64,000 nucleotides of DNA from Campylobacter jejuni (GTDB lineage: Bacteria > Campylobacterota > Campylobacteria > Campylobacterales > Campylobacteraceae). The notes beneath the pieces are model-generated. The model saw only the letters and a program-made list of their open reading frames with translations. It ran no database searches and was not told where the DNA came from. Location of the stretch: the NCBI RefSeq assembly GCF_002179165.1, contig NZ_NFNY01000012.1, positions 51,279-115,278 of the forward strand, written 5' to 3'. This document shows, piece after piece, positions 48,638 through 58,121 of this stretch (its first letter is position 1; every line of letters starts with the position of its first letter). The translations under genes and the position numbers were made by a program.

Positions 48638-49783
48638 ATGCAGGATTATATGCAACATTTACCCCATATGCAAGAGTTAAAAAGTGAGATTTTAACTAAA
48701 GTTTTAGATGAGGTTCAAAATTACAATGAGAGCAAATTCGGTGTCAAAGATGTTAAAAATGCTTTAAATTCCACGCATTTAAGTATAGAAAATTTAAAAG
48801 CTTTACTTTCAAGTACAGCGGAAGATTTTATTGAAGAAATAGCTTTTAAATCAGCCCAAATGAAGCAAAAATATTTTGGAAATTCCATTTCGCTTTTTAC
48901 TCCGCTTTATTTGTCAAATTATTGTAATTCCAAATGCGTATATTGTGGTTTTCAAAAAGGAAATAAAATTGCAAGAGCAAAGCTTGATGAGAGCGAAATT
49001 CATGAGGAAATGAAAGCAATCGCTAAAAGCGGTTTACAAGAAATTTTAATGCTAACGGGCGAAGGTAGGGAATTTGCAAGTGTGGAATATATCGCTAAAG
49101 CTTGCAAAATAGCTAGGGAATATTTTAAGGTTGTAGGCGTTGAAATTTATCCTATGAATGAAGATGAGTATAGGATTTTGCATGAAAATGGTTGTGATTA
49201 CGTGACGATTTTTCAAGAAACTTATAATCCTTTAAAATATTCTAAAATCCATTTAGGTGGAGAAAAACGCATTTTTCCTTATCGTTTTAATGGACAAGAA
49301 AGAGCATTAAGAGCAGGGATGCGTGGCGTAGCTTTTGCGGCACTTTTGGGTATTGATGATTTTAGAAAAGATGCACTTGCTACCGCACTTCACGCATATT
49401 TTTTACAGCAAAATTATCCGCACGCTGAAATTTCAATTTCCGTGCCTCGTTTAAGACCGATTATTAATAATGCTAAAATCCACCCAAAAGATGTGAGTGA
49501 AAAACGCCTTTTGCAAGTGCTTTGTGCTTATAGGCTTTTTTTACCATATGCTGGTATTACCATTTCAAGTCGCGAAAGGATAGGCTTTAGAGATGAGGTT
49601 ATAAAGCTTGGAGCAACTAAAATGAGTGCAGGAGTGAGCGTGGGTATAGGTGAGCATAAAGGTGAAAAAAAAGGTGATGAGCAATTTGAAATTTCAGACG
49701 ATAGAAGTGTAGAGGAAATTTTAACTATGCTTAAAAGATCAAATTTGCAAGCCGTGATGAGTGATAGTATTTATGTGGGATAA
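48638..49783 (+). CDS. thiH: 2-iminoacetate synthase ThiH
   Basis: A 381-residue radical SAM enzyme that splits tyrosine to give dehydroglycine for ThiG. The iron-sulfur motif CNSKCVYC lies near residue 92, followed by the ELMLTGEG strand and a typical C-terminal domain. Choice of ThiH instead of the oxidase ThiO suits a microaerophile. Two bases separate it from thiG, and it overlaps the next gene by 11 bp. Confidence 0.96.
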   Translation: MQDYMQHLPHMQELKSEILTKVLDEVQNYNESKFGVKDVKNALNSTHLSIENLKALLSSTAEDFIEEIAFKSAQMKQKYFGNSISLFTPLYLSNYCNSKCVYCGFQKGNKIARAKLDESEIHEEMKAIAKSGLQEILMLTGEGREFASVEYIAKACKIAREYFKVVGVEIYPMNEDEYRILHENGCDYVTIFQETYNPLKYSKIHLGGEKRIFPYRFNGQERALRAGMRGVAFAALLGIDDFRKDALATALHAYFLQQNYPHAEISISVPRLRPIINNAKIHPKDVSEKRLLQVLCAYRLFLPYAGITISSRERIGFRDEVIKLGATKMSAGVSVGIGEHKGEKKGDEQFEISDDRSVEEILTMLKRSNLQAVMSDSIYVG

Positions 49784-50378
49784 AAAAATTATTGCCATAA
49801 GCGATAGAAAATGTGTTCAAAAGGATTTTTTAAAACAGATTGAAAAACTTGCAAAAGCTAGAGTGGATGCTATTGTTTTAAGGGAAAAAGATTTAAGCGG
49901 ATTTGAGTATTTTGATTTAGCAAAAGAAGTTTTGACTATTTGTGCAAAACACAAAACGACTTGTTTTTTGCATTTTTTTGATAAAGAATGTTTAAAGCTT
50001 GGACACCGCTTTTTTCATGCACCGCTAGATCTTTTGAGAAAAGAACCAAAGCTTAGCAAATATTTTCATACACTTGGAACTTCTGTACATAGCAAAGAAG
50101 AACTTTTAGAGGCGATGAGTTATAAGGTAAATTATGCTTTTGTAGGGCATATTTTTGAGAGTTCTTGTAAAGTAAATTTAGCCCCCAAAGGACTTGATTT
50201 TTTAAAATCTTTATTGGATTTTAGCAAAATTCCCCTTTATGCTATAGGTGGGATTAATATGCAAAATATCGAAGAATTTAAAGATTTAAGTGTAGCAGGA
50301 GTTTGCATGCGTGAAATTTTAATGCGTGAAATTGATCCTAAAAATTATCTTTTAGAATGTAGGCGAAAATTACAATGA
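49773..50378 (+). CDS. TenI-like thiazole tautomerase
   Basis: A 201-residue ThiE-fold protein. It lacks the pyrophosphate loop (TPTKxS) of true ThiE. Instead it has GHIFESSCK with H126 at the position of the catalytic histidine of B. subtilis TenI (GHVFETDCK). TenI aromatises the product of ThiG, which fits its position right after thiGH. The usual annotation as a second thiE is therefore less likely. The start overlaps thiH by 11 bp. Confidence 0.8.
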   Translation: MWDKKIIAISDRKCVQKDFLKQIEKLAKARVDAIVLREKDLSGFEYFDLAKEVLTICAKHKTTCFLHFFDKECLKLGHRFFHAPLDLLRKEPKLSKYFHTLGTSVHSKEELLEAMSYKVNYAFVGHIFESSCKVNLAPKGLDFLKSLLDFSKIPLYAIGGINMQNIEEFKDLSVAGVCMREILMREIDPKNYLLECRRKLQ

Positions 50379-51265
50379 GTGAAATTCTTTCTTTGCCACG
50401 AGATTTAAAGCAACTAAAAGGTATAAATTATAAAAATTTTCAATCTTGTACTTTTGCTAAATACACACAAACAAATACTTCACATTCCTCTTTTGTCAAT
50501 GTAGGAAGTCATCTTTTAACCTTTGTTCGCAAAGGGTATAAAATTTTACATACCGCATCAAAGGATTATAAGATAGATTCTTATGAAGCTTTGTTTTTAA
50601 AAGCAGGAAATTATACTTTGAGTAATGTAGGGCTAAGTAGTGGAGTTTATGAGGCTTATTTGTTTTTCTTTGATAATGCATTTTTAATTGAACTTATTTA
50701 TAAATATAAAGATTTTTTTAAGCTAGAACAGAAGACCGATAATTGTGAAATTTTTTGGGTAAAAAACGATAAGATTTTGCAAGGAATTTTAGAAAGTTTT
50801 TCGCCTCATTTTGAAGAAAATACGCAAATTTTAGATCCTATTGTGAGTTTGAAATTTGAAGAGATTTTTTTACATTTGCTTTTGAATAAAAATATTTATT
50901 TTATCAGCTTTTTGGCAGGAATTTTAAAAGAATTTCGCCTTGATCTTTCCTTGCTTTTTGAATATTGTGGTAGGGAATTTTTAAGTGTAAATGAAATGGC
51001 TGATTTTGCAAAATTAGATTTGGCTACTTTTTCTAAGGAGTTTAAAAAATGTTTTGGGCAAAGTCCCAAAAAATGGTTGGATGAAAAAAGATTGCAAAAA
51101 GCAAAAATTTTACTTGAATTTTCTAAAAAAAATGTGAGTGAAGTGGCGAGTGAGTGTGCTTTTTCTTCAGTAGCTTGGTTTATCGAAAGATTTAAAGAAC
51201 AATATAATCAAAGTCCAAAACAATATCAAAAATCAAAAAACTTGTATTTTTTATCAAAAAACTGA
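50375..51265 (+). CDS. AraC-family transcriptional regulator
   Basis: A 296-residue protein: an N-terminal effector-type region with beta-strand pattern and a C-terminal AraC DNA-binding domain of two helix-turn-helix motifs from about residue 190 (VNEMADFAKLDLATFSKEFKKCFGQSPKKW, shortened here to MADFAKLDLATFSKEF; then VSEVASECAFSSVAWFIERFKEQYNQSPKQY region). Four-base overlap with the TenI gene. Targets are unknown; the next promoter (propeller and MFS genes) is an obvious candidate. Confidence 0.85.
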   Translation: MSEILSLPRDLKQLKGINYKNFQSCTFAKYTQTNTSHSSFVNVGSHLLTFVRKGYKILHTASKDYKIDSYEALFLKAGNYTLSNVGLSSGVYEAYLFFFDNAFLIELIYKYKDFFKLEQKTDNCEIFWVKNDKILQGILESFSPHFEENTQILDPIVSLKFEEIFLHLLLNKNIYFISFLAGILKEFRLDLSLLFEYCGREFLSVNEMADFAKLDLATFSKEFKKCFGQSPKKWLDEKRLQKAKILLEFSKKNVSEVASECAFSSVAWFIERFKEQYNQSPKQYQKSKNLYFLSKN

Positions 51266-51288
51266 TACGCTTTTTTCTTTTTTCTTTT

Positions 51289-51294
51289 TATAAT
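51289..51294 (+). promoter_or_regulatory. Candidate -10 of the propeller-MFS unit
   Basis: TATAAT, 32 bp before the ATG of the propeller gene, preceded by a long T-rich tract (periodic T's are typical of Campylobacter promoters). Confidence 0.45.
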
Positions 51295-51325
51295 GTTTCA
51301 AAAATTTATTATAAAAGGAAAGAAA

Positions 51326-52174
51326 ATGAAAAAATACATTTTAAGTTTGGCGCTTGGGGCAGCTTTGCTTGGTGCAAGTGAATTGAAATATCAAGAATTT
51401 GACGGCTTTAAAAGTCCTGAAAGTGTCTTTGTGGATAAAAATTTTGTTTATGTGTCAAATGTGGGTGAAAAACTCGAGCCTTTAGCGAAAGATAATGATG
51501 GCTTTATCTCAAAACTCGATAAAAATGGCAAGGTGCTTGAGTATAAATTTTTAAGCAATTTGAATGCACCAAAAGGTATGATGGAGCTTGCTGATACGCT
51601 TTATGTGGTAGATATTGATGTGCTGCGTGGTTTTGATTTAAAAAGCAAAAAAGAAATTTTTAATCTTCCTATAAAAGGTGCAATTTTTCTAAATGATATT
51701 GAAAAATTAGATGATAATACGCTTTTAGTGAGTGATACTGGTACAGGGCTTATTTTAAAAGTTGATTTAAAAGAAAAATCATATGATGAACTTTTAAAAC
51801 TTGATTTAGTCAAATTTGGCGGACCAAATGGACTTTATTTGGATCGTAAAAATAATAAGCTTTTTATAGCGGGTTATCATCCTGATGGGAGTGGGGGTCT
51901 TGTAATGAGTTATGATTTGGCTAAAAAAGATCTTAGCGTAATTAAAAATGAAAAAGAATCTTATGATGGTATTGCACCTTATAAGGATGCTTTACTTGTA
52001 AGTTCTTGGGGTGAAAATTTAAATGGACTTGTGTATAGTTTAGAAAATGGTAAAGCCGTAAAACTTGATCTTCCTTCTATGAAAGGTCCTGCGGATATGT
52101 TTATTGATGGTGATACTTTATGGATTCCTAAGATGGTAGAAGGTAAAATACTTAAAGTAAAACTTCAAAACTAA
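51326..52174 (+). CDS. Periplasmic beta-propeller protein (SMP-30/NHL-like)
   Basis: A 282-residue protein with a cleavable signal peptide ([18 protein letters not shown]). The mature part has repeated strands with D and G at turns ([58 protein letters not shown]), indicating a six-bladed propeller. In C. jejuni it has been called an ATP/GTP-binding protein, but no P-loop is seen. AAAGGAAAG precedes the ATG; the frame upstream is ignored because it would bury the signal peptide. Role unknown. Confidence 0.8.
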   Translation: MKKYILSLALGAALLGASELKYQEFDGFKSPESVFVDKNFVYVSNVGEKLEPLAKDNDGFISKLDKNGKVLEYKFLSNLNAPKGMMELADTLYVVDIDVLRGFDLKSKKEIFNLPIKGAIFLNDIEKLDDNTLLVSDTGTGLILKVDLKEKSYDELLKLDLVKFGGPNGLYLDRKNNKLFIAGYHPDGSGGLVMSYDLAKKDLSVIKNEKESYDGIAPYKDALLVSSWGENLNGLVYSLENGKAVKLDLPSMKGPADMFIDGDTLWIPKMVEGKILKVKLQN

Positions 52175-52182
52175 GGTTTTTA

Positions 52183-53346
52183 TTGGCTTCTTTTAAAAAG
52201 ATTTTTTGGATTAATGTTGCTATTGTTATTATTGTAGCTTTTAATCTTAGGGCTCCCATTACTGCAGTGGGGCCTATTATTGATATTATTAAAAATGAAT
52301 ATTTTTTAAACTCAACTTTTGCAGGAGTGCTTACAAGCCTTCCCTTGATAGCTTTTGGAAGTATTTCTTTTGTTGTAGGATATTTTTCTCCTATTCGTGC
52401 GATTGTTTTTGGAATTTTTTTGATCTTTATAGGTGAAATTATCCGTTCTTATTTTGGTGCGTATGGATTGTTTTTAGGGATGTTGATAATGGGTTGTGGT
52501 ATAGCGATTGCTAATGTTTTACTTCCTAGTTTTATCAAAGAAAAATTTCCTAAAAAAATGGCAAGTATGATGGGGATTTATAGTCTTATTTTAAGTATTT
52601 CTTCAATCGTTGGTATTGCTTTAGCTACTCCTTTGCTTAATATTTTAGATTTGAAATTTTCAATGCTATTTTGGGCGATTTTTTCTTTTGCTGCTTTGAT
52701 GATTTACTATCCACAAGCTAAAAATGGTAGATTTTTCCGCACTAAACAAAAAGAACTTAAGCAAGTTACTATTTTTAAAAACCTTACCACATGGAAAATT
52801 ACTCTTTTTATGGGCTTTCAAAGCTTTTTGGCTTATTCTTTATTTTTTTGGTATGTTCAGATTGTTATTGAGAAAGGCTTTAGTAAGGAATTTGCTACAA
52901 ATACTATACTTTTTGCACAGCTTATTGCCGTGCCAGTTTCTTTGTTTGGTCCTTTGCTTTTGGAAAAACTTAAAAAAAGTTTACATACGCCTTATATAGC
53001 GACTTTATGTTCGATGTATGCTTTATCTTTTGGTATTTCACTTGTTTTTAATAATGAAGCAATGATTGTTTTTAGTGCTTTTATTATGGGATTTCCTTGG
53101 GGTGGAGTATTTGGAATAGCTTTACTTTTTATTGCACAAAAAAGTTCTAATGCAAAAATTGCCGCCAAACTTTCTGCATTTGCTCAAGGATTTGGATATT
53201 TAATTGCTGCTCAAGGACAATGGATTATAGGGCTTTTACATGATTATTTTGAAAATTTTACAAGCTCTATTTTTATGCTTTTTATGGTTGGAATTTTAGT
53301 TAATATTTTTGGATATTTGGCCTATAAAAGTAAAGTCATTAAATAA
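52183..53346 (+). CDS. MFS transporter of the CynX/NimT type
   Basis: A 387-residue inner-membrane protein with about twelve hydrophobic helices. The N-terminal NLRAPITAVGPII motif in the first helix is typical of CynX/NimT transporters. The only suitable start is a TTG at 52183 with AAGG seven bases upstream. It follows the propeller gene by 8 bp. Substrate unknown. The last codons overlap the 3' end of convergent murG by 8 bp. Confidence 0.85.
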   Translation: MASFKKIFWINVAIVIIVAFNLRAPITAVGPIIDIIKNEYFLNSTFAGVLTSLPLIAFGSISFVVGYFSPIRAIVFGIFLIFIGEIIRSYFGAYGLFLGMLIMGCGIAIANVLLPSFIKEKFPKKMASMMGIYSLILSISSIVGIALATPLLNILDLKFSMLFWAIFSFAALMIYYPQAKNGRFFRTKQKELKQVTIFKNLTTWKITLFMGFQSFLAYSLFFWYVQIVIEKGFSKEFATNTILFAQLIAVPVSLFGPLLLEKLKKSLHTPYIATLCSMYALSFGISLVFNNEAMIVFSAFIMGFPWGGVFGIALLFIAQKSSNAKIAAKLSAFAQGFGYLIAAQGQWIIGLLHDYFENFTSSIFMLFMVGILVNIFGYLAYKSKVIK

Positions 53347-54355
53347 GTTCTAAAGCTTTTTCTAATAAAATATCCCCACCATTTTTTTGTGCTACTTCCT
53401 TAAGTTTTAAGGATATATTTTCTAAATCAATTTTTAATAAATTTTGTAAAAAAATCTCAATATCTACATCATCATTTTGTGTGAAAATTTGACATAAATT
53501 TTGATCTTGTAAAAATTTGGCATTAAAATATTGATGATTTTTAGCCGCATAAGGATAAGGGATAAATAAAGTTGGTAGTCTATTAGCGCATAACTCAAAA
53601 AGAGTGCTTGCACCCGCTCTTGATATCGCAAGATCTGCCATTTCCATTTTTTCTTCTAAATTAGGACTAAAATCAAAAATATCGGCTTTAATATTTAGTT
53701 TTTCATAAGCATTTATATAATTATCAAGTTCATTTTTTCCACATTGATGTGTGATTTTAATACCTTTTTCATCAAGTTTTGGTGCTAATTTTAGAGCCAA
53801 TTCATTAATAAATTTGGCTCCTTGTGAACCGCCTAAAAAAATGATATTTTTTAATTCTTTGCGCACTCTAGCATTATCAAAAAATTTATTTGCCACAGGA
53901 TAAGGGACAAATTCTTTTTCAAAAGCACTAAAGAATTGCTTTGCAAAAGGTTTTAAAAGTTTATTTAAAGAACCACTTTTTGAATTTTGCTCATGTATAA
54001 AAAGAGGTAAGTGTGAAAATAAAGCAGCAAAAGAAGCAGGAGCAGCACTATATCCACCTACGCTAAAAATGGCTTTTATTTCATAGTCTTTAAAAATTTG
54101 CTTACATTTTTTAGTGAGTTTAAGTGTGTGGATTAAAGAATTGATTTTTCCAAATTTATTTTGATTTACAACTCCACGAGAGCTTAGAAAAAATTTGGCT
54201 TTAAAGCGATTTTCATCTTCAAACCAAGCTTTGTCTTGCCCGTTTTGACTGCCTATATAAACACATTCTATATTTTGTTTTATGGCACTTTCTAATAAAT
54301 TTCTTACTATGGCTAAGTGTCCGCCAGTACCGCCACCTGTTAAAGCTATTGTCAT
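53339..54355 (-). CDS. murG: UDP-N-acetylglucosamine--MurNAc-pentapeptide transferase
   Basis: Makes lipid II on the inner face of the inner membrane. The 338-residue GT-B glycosyltransferase has TGGGTGGHLAIV near residue 6, a second glycine-rich LGGSQGAKFINEL near 175 and the UDP-GlcNAc-binding SRAGASTLFEL near 243. Coupled to ftsW by a 4-bp overlap. Confidence 0.96.
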   Translation of the reverse strand: MTIALTGGGTGGHLAIVRNLLESAIKQNIECVYIGSQNGQDKAWFEDENRFKAKFFLSSRGVVNQNKFGKINSLIHTLKLTKKCKQIFKDYEIKAIFSVGGYSAAPASFAALFSHLPLFIHEQNSKSGSLNKLLKPFAKQFFSAFEKEFVPYPVANKFFDNARVRKELKNIIFLGGSQGAKFINELALKLAPKLDEKGIKITHQCGKNELDNYINAYEKLNIKADIFDFSPNLEEKMEMADLAISRAGASTLFELCANRLPTLFIPYPYAAKNHQYFNAKFLQDQNLCQIFTQNDDVDIEIFLQNLLKIDLENISLKLKEVAQKNGGDILLEKALELI

Positions 54356-55515
54356 AATTTAACCTTTTTTGAAATCATTAAAACATAACCAATTCCTATA
54401 CAAATTGCCCACATTGAACTTCCTCCATAGCTTAAAAGTGGTACTGCAACTCCTTTTAAGGGTGTAAGAGAAATAATACCAAAAGCATTCATAAAAAACG
54501 AAAAAAGTAAAAGTAAAGCTATACCAGAGCAAAAAATAAAATCTTGTTTTTCTTCACACCTTCCAGCAATTCTAAAAATTCTTAAAATCATCCAAAGATA
54601 AATAAAGCAAATTATACTAAGACCAAAAAGCCCTATCTCTTCTGTGATTCCTGATAGGACAAAATCTGTATGAACTTCACTTAAAAAACCAAGTTTAAAA
54701 GTACCGAGTCCAAGACCTTCTCCAAACATTTCGCCATGAGCTATGGCATTTAAAGAGTGTGAAATTTGATAAGGTTCGCTATTGCCACTTACCCTTAAAG
54801 CATTCGCCATCCAATCAGGAAGCATAGGTAAAAAAGCATCTTGGATATTGCCCCACCACGAAGCTATTCTTTGGATACGCCTTTGGTTGCTAAAAATAAC
54901 CATTATGCCTATCATCATAATGATGAGTGTTCCAAAGGCAAAAAGTCTTTTACTAGCACCTGCAAAAAAAGCCAAAGCTAGGATTAAAAAGAAAGAAATA
55001 ACACTTTGCCCTAAATCATTTTGCGTGACATAAATATATCCTATCACTATAGAAGCTAAGATACAATAAGGCAAAAGGATTAAAACTTCATGTTTGATTG
55101 CTTTTTTACTATCATCAATGCGTCTTGTATAACTCCAAGCAAGGAAATAGATTAGTCCTATTTTGAAAAATTCCACCGGAGAAATGGAAACGGGTCCTAA
55201 ACGAATCCAACGCTTTGCGCCGCCACTAGCTGTTGCCAAAACAGAGGGTAAAAAAGGTAAAACAATAATACACAGAAAAGAAAGAATTAAAACAGCTAGA
55301 ATAAGTCTTTTGCAAAGCGTTTTATCAGGATCAAGACGAGAGATAAAAAACATTATAAGAATGCCACTGATTCCAAAAAATAGTTGGCGTATAAAGAAAT
55401 GAAAATCACTATAATTGAAAAAAAGCACAGTAAAAGCCGTAAGAGAATATGAAAATACCACACCTATGGTAATTAAAACACAGCTTAAATAAAATAATCT
55501 TTTATCGGCAACCAT
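54352..55515 (-). CDS. ftsW: FtsW/RodA/SpoVE-family peptidoglycan polymerase
   Basis: A 387-residue SEDS-family membrane protein that polymerises lipid II during septation. It has about ten membrane segments. The catalytic-region aspartate is in ITEEIGLFG-like and the FVLSGITEEIGL loop, and PLLSYGGSS near residue 360 is the family hallmark. Pairing with murG favours FtsW over RodA. A TATAAT lies 46 bp upstream. Confidence 0.9.
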   Translation of the reverse strand: MVADKRLFYLSCVLITIGVVFSYSLTAFTVLFFNYSDFHFFIRQLFFGISGILIMFFISRLDPDKTLCKRLILAVLILSFLCIIVLPFLPSVLATASGGAKRWIRLGPVSISPVEFFKIGLIYFLAWSYTRRIDDSKKAIKHEVLILLPYCILASIVIGYIYVTQNDLGQSVISFFLILALAFFAGASKRLFAFGTLIIMMIGIMVIFSNQRRIQRIASWWGNIQDAFLPMLPDWMANALRVSGNSEPYQISHSLNAIAHGEMFGEGLGLGTFKLGFLSEVHTDFVLSGITEEIGLFGLSIICFIYLWMILRIFRIAGRCEEKQDFIFCSGIALLLLFSFFMNAFGIISLTPLKGVAVPLLSYGGSSMWAICIGIGYVLMISKKVKL

Positions 55516-55560
55516 TAACCTACTTTTCTTCTTTTTGTGAGATAAAATTTAAAAAGTTTT

Positions 55561-55566
55561 ATTATA
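55561..55566 (-). promoter_or_regulatory. Candidate -10 of ftsW-murG
   Basis: TATAAT on the minus strand (context TAGC-TATAAT) 46 bp before the ftsW ATG, back to back with the pycA promoter. Confidence 0.5.
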
Positions 55567-55614
55567 GCTAAAATAAATTAAAATTTTTACTAAGTTTTTG
55601 TAAGAATAATTTGC

Positions 55615-55620
55615 TAAAAT
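55615..55620 (+). promoter_or_regulatory. Candidate extended -10 of pycA
   Basis: TAAAAT preceded by TGC (extended -10) 35 bp before the pycA ATG. Confidence 0.45.
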
Positions 55621-55654
55621 TTAATTCAAATAATAAATTTTTAAAAGGTAAGCA

Positions 55655-57100
55655 ATGATACAAATTCATAAAATTCTAATTGCAAATCGTGCCGAAATAG
55701 CTGTTAGAGTGATTCGTGCTTGTAGGGATTTACATATTAAAAGTGTTGCTGTTTTTACAGAACCTGATCGTGAGTGTTTGCATGTAAAAATTGCCGATGA
55801 GGCGTATCGTATAGGCACAGATGCAATAAGAGGTTATTTGGATATAGAGAGAATTGTAGAGATCGCTAAAGCTTGTAAAGCTGATGCTATACATCCAGGT
55901 TATGGATTTTTAAGCGAGAATTATGAGTTTGCTAAAGCTTGTGAAGATGCCGGGATCATTTTTATTGGTCCAAAATCCGATGTTATTCATAAAATGGGAA
56001 ATAAAAATATAGCAAGAAAATTAATGGCACAAAATGGAATTCCTATTGTTCCAGGAACTGAAAAATTAAATTCCTATAGTATGGATGAGATTAAAGTATT
56101 TGCACAAAAAATAGGCTATCCTGTTATTTTAAAAGCTTCAGGTGGGGGCGGGGGACGCGGAATTCGTGTTGTGTATAAAGAAGAGGAGCTTGAAAATGCT
56201 CTTGAATCTTGCAAAAGAGAAGCTTTAACTTATTTTAATAATGATGAGGTATTTATGGAAAAATATGTGGTTAATCCACGCCACATTGAATTTCAAATTT
56301 TAGGAGATAATTATGGCAATATTATCCATCTTTGTGAAAGAGATTGTTCTATACAGCGTCGTCATCAAAAAGTCATTGAAATAGCACCTTGTCCTGGAAT
56401 TTCAGATAATCTAAGAAAAACTATGGGGGTTACCGCTGTAGCAGCCGCAAAAGCAGTAGGATACACCAATGCTGGAACGATAGAGTTTTTACTTGATGAT
56501 TACAACCGCTTTTATTTTATGGAAATGAATACAAGAATTCAAGTAGAACATCCTATTACTGAGGAAATTACAGGAATTGATCTTATTGTGCGTCAAATTC
56601 GTATTGCAGGTGGAGAAATTTTAGATATAGAACAAAGCGATATAAAACCTAGAGGCTTTGCAATTGAAGCAAGAATTACAGCTGAAAATGTATGGAAAAA
56701 TTTCATTCCAAGCCCTGGTAAGATTGGCGAATATTATCCTGCACTCGGTCCTTCTGTAAGAGTTGATAGTCATATTTATAAAGATTATAGTGTGCCTCCT
56801 TTTTATGATTCTATGCTTGCAAAATTAATTATAAAAGCTACAAGTTATGATTTAGCAGTTAATAAGCTTGAGCGCGCTTTAAAAGAATTTATTATAGAAG
56901 ACATTAGGACAACGATACCATTTTTAATTGCAATTACAAAAACAAGAGAATTTAGAAGAGGATATTTTGATACCTCTTTTATAGAAACTCATATGCAAGA
57001 ATTGCTAGAAAATACAGAAGATCGTCATCAGGAAAATAAAGAAGAAGTGATTGCAGCAATTGCAGCTACTTTAAAGAAAATAAGAGAAAGCAGAGAATAA
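55655..57100 (+). CDS. pycA: Biotin carboxylase subunit, probably pyruvate carboxylase A
   Basis: A 481-residue biotin-carboxylase/ATP-grasp enzyme: ILIANRAEIAVRVIRACR near residue 8, the ATP-binding KASGGGGGRGIR near 158, EVFMEKY, and the ERDCSIQRRHQKVIEIAP and EMNTRIQVEHPITEE catalytic stretches. The extra C-terminal 30 residues, compared with AccC (about 450), and my memory of C. jejuni annotation favour the PycA subunit of two-part pyruvate carboxylase; the partner pycB is elsewhere. AccC remains possible. AAAAGG precedes the ATG. Confidence 0.85.
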   Translation: MIQIHKILIANRAEIAVRVIRACRDLHIKSVAVFTEPDRECLHVKIADEAYRIGTDAIRGYLDIERIVEIAKACKADAIHPGYGFLSENYEFAKACEDAGIIFIGPKSDVIHKMGNKNIARKLMAQNGIPIVPGTEKLNSYSMDEIKVFAQKIGYPVILKASGGGGGRGIRVVYKEEELENALESCKREALTYFNNDEVFMEKYVVNPRHIEFQILGDNYGNIIHLCERDCSIQRRHQKVIEIAPCPGISDNLRKTMGVTAVAAAKAVGYTNAGTIEFLLDDYNRFYFMEMNTRIQVEHPITEEITGIDLIVRQIRIAGGEILDIEQSDIKPRGFAIEARITAENVWKNFIPSPGKIGEYYPALGPSVRVDSHIYKDYSVPPFYDSMLAKLIIKATSYDLAVNKLERALKEFIIEDIRTTIPFLIAITKTREFRRGYFDTSFIETHMQELLENTEDRHQENKEEVIAAIAATLKKIRESRE

Positions 57101-57363
57101 TGGATTTTTTAGATAGTCTTAAAAATATAAAAAAAGAAATGCAAACTAACGCTCACGTTCAAAAATCGGTAAAAAAATCGAGTAAAAGCGCTATGGGTAT
57201 GAAAAATGATTTGAAAGATTTGGAGAATTTGGCCAAAGAAAATAAAATGAAAGCACAAGAAATAAATCAAGATAAAGAAATGCAAGAAATTTTCTTAAAG
57301 CAAGAAAAATTACAAGATGAGTTTTTAGAATTTATTAAAAATTCAGATATTAAGAAAATTTAA
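57100..57363 (+). CDS. Small highly charged helical protein
   Basis: An 87-residue protein rich in K, E and Q, predicted helical and probably coiled coil from residue 35, with no signal peptide or membrane span. It shares one base with the pycA stop and one with the bpt start, so it is translated between them. No family is recognised. It is conserved as a hypothetical at this place in C. jejuni, as I recall. Confidence 0.75.
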   Translation: MDFLDSLKNIKKEMQTNAHVQKSVKKSSKSAMGMKNDLKDLENLAKENKMKAQEINQDKEMQEIFLKQEKLQDEFLEFIKNSDIKKI

Positions 57364-58121
57364 TGTTAGAAATTGGATTTTGCACACTTGAAAATCAATG
57401 CCCTTATTTAGAAGATAAACGCGCAAGGTTAGAGTATAAATACATAGAAAACTGTTATAAAGAAGTTAATGAAGAGCTTGTTAGGCGTGGTTGGCGTCGT
57501 TTTGGCAGATATTTTTCTCGTCCCATCTGTCAAGGATGTCAAGAGTGTTTAAGTACAAGAATTTTAGCAAGCGAGTATCGATTTTCACGTAACGAAAGAA
57601 GGGTAATAAATAAAAATATCAATACTAAAATTTTATTAAGGACTCCAAAATTAAGTAATGAGCACTTGTTTTTATATGATAAATATCATCGTTTTATGGA
57701 AAATAAAAAATCTTGGAAAAGATACGATTTAAATTTTAAACAATATTATAATCTTTATGTTGATGGTTTTATGGATTTTGGTTATGAACTCGCTTTTTAT
57801 ATAGATGACAAACTTGTTTGCGTGGATTTAATAGATATCTTAGATGATGGAATTTCTAGTATTTATTGTTTTTATGATCCCGATTTTTCTCACCTTTCTT
57901 TAGGAAAATTTTCTTTATTAAAAGAGATAGAGCTTGCTAAAAATGAAAAATTAAATTATATTTATTTAGGATATTTTGTAAAAAAGTGTCAATCTTTATC
58001 ATATAAAGCCGATTATACACCTAATGAAATTTTAAAAGGCACTAGTTCGTTTTTTGAAGATGAGCCTTTATGGGAGAGAGAAGATGCAAATTGTGCAAAC
58101 TTTAGAAACTATCAATGTTAA
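57363..58121 (+). CDS. bpt: Aspartate/glutamate leucyltransferase
   Basis: Transfers leucine from Leu-tRNA onto proteins with N-terminal Asp or Glu, marking them for degradation (N-end rule). The 252-residue protein has the arginyltransferase-type N-terminal cysteine cluster [12 protein letters not shown] near residue 54 and the C-terminal GNAT-like block with [20 protein letters not shown] and [22 protein letters not shown] pattern of Bpt. Starts on the last base of the upstream stop; overlaps the J-domain gene by 38 bp. Confidence 0.92.
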   Translation: MLEIGFCTLENQCPYLEDKRARLEYKYIENCYKEVNEELVRRGWRRFGRYFSRPICQGCQECLSTRILASEYRFSRNERRVINKNINTKILLRTPKLSNEHLFLYDKYHRFMENKKSWKRYDLNFKQYYNLYVDGFMDFGYELAFYIDDKLVCVDLIDILDDGISSIYCFYDPDFSHLSLGKFSLLKEIELAKNEKLNYIYLGYFVKKCQSLSYKADYTPNEILKGTSSFFEDEPLWEREDANCANFRNYQC

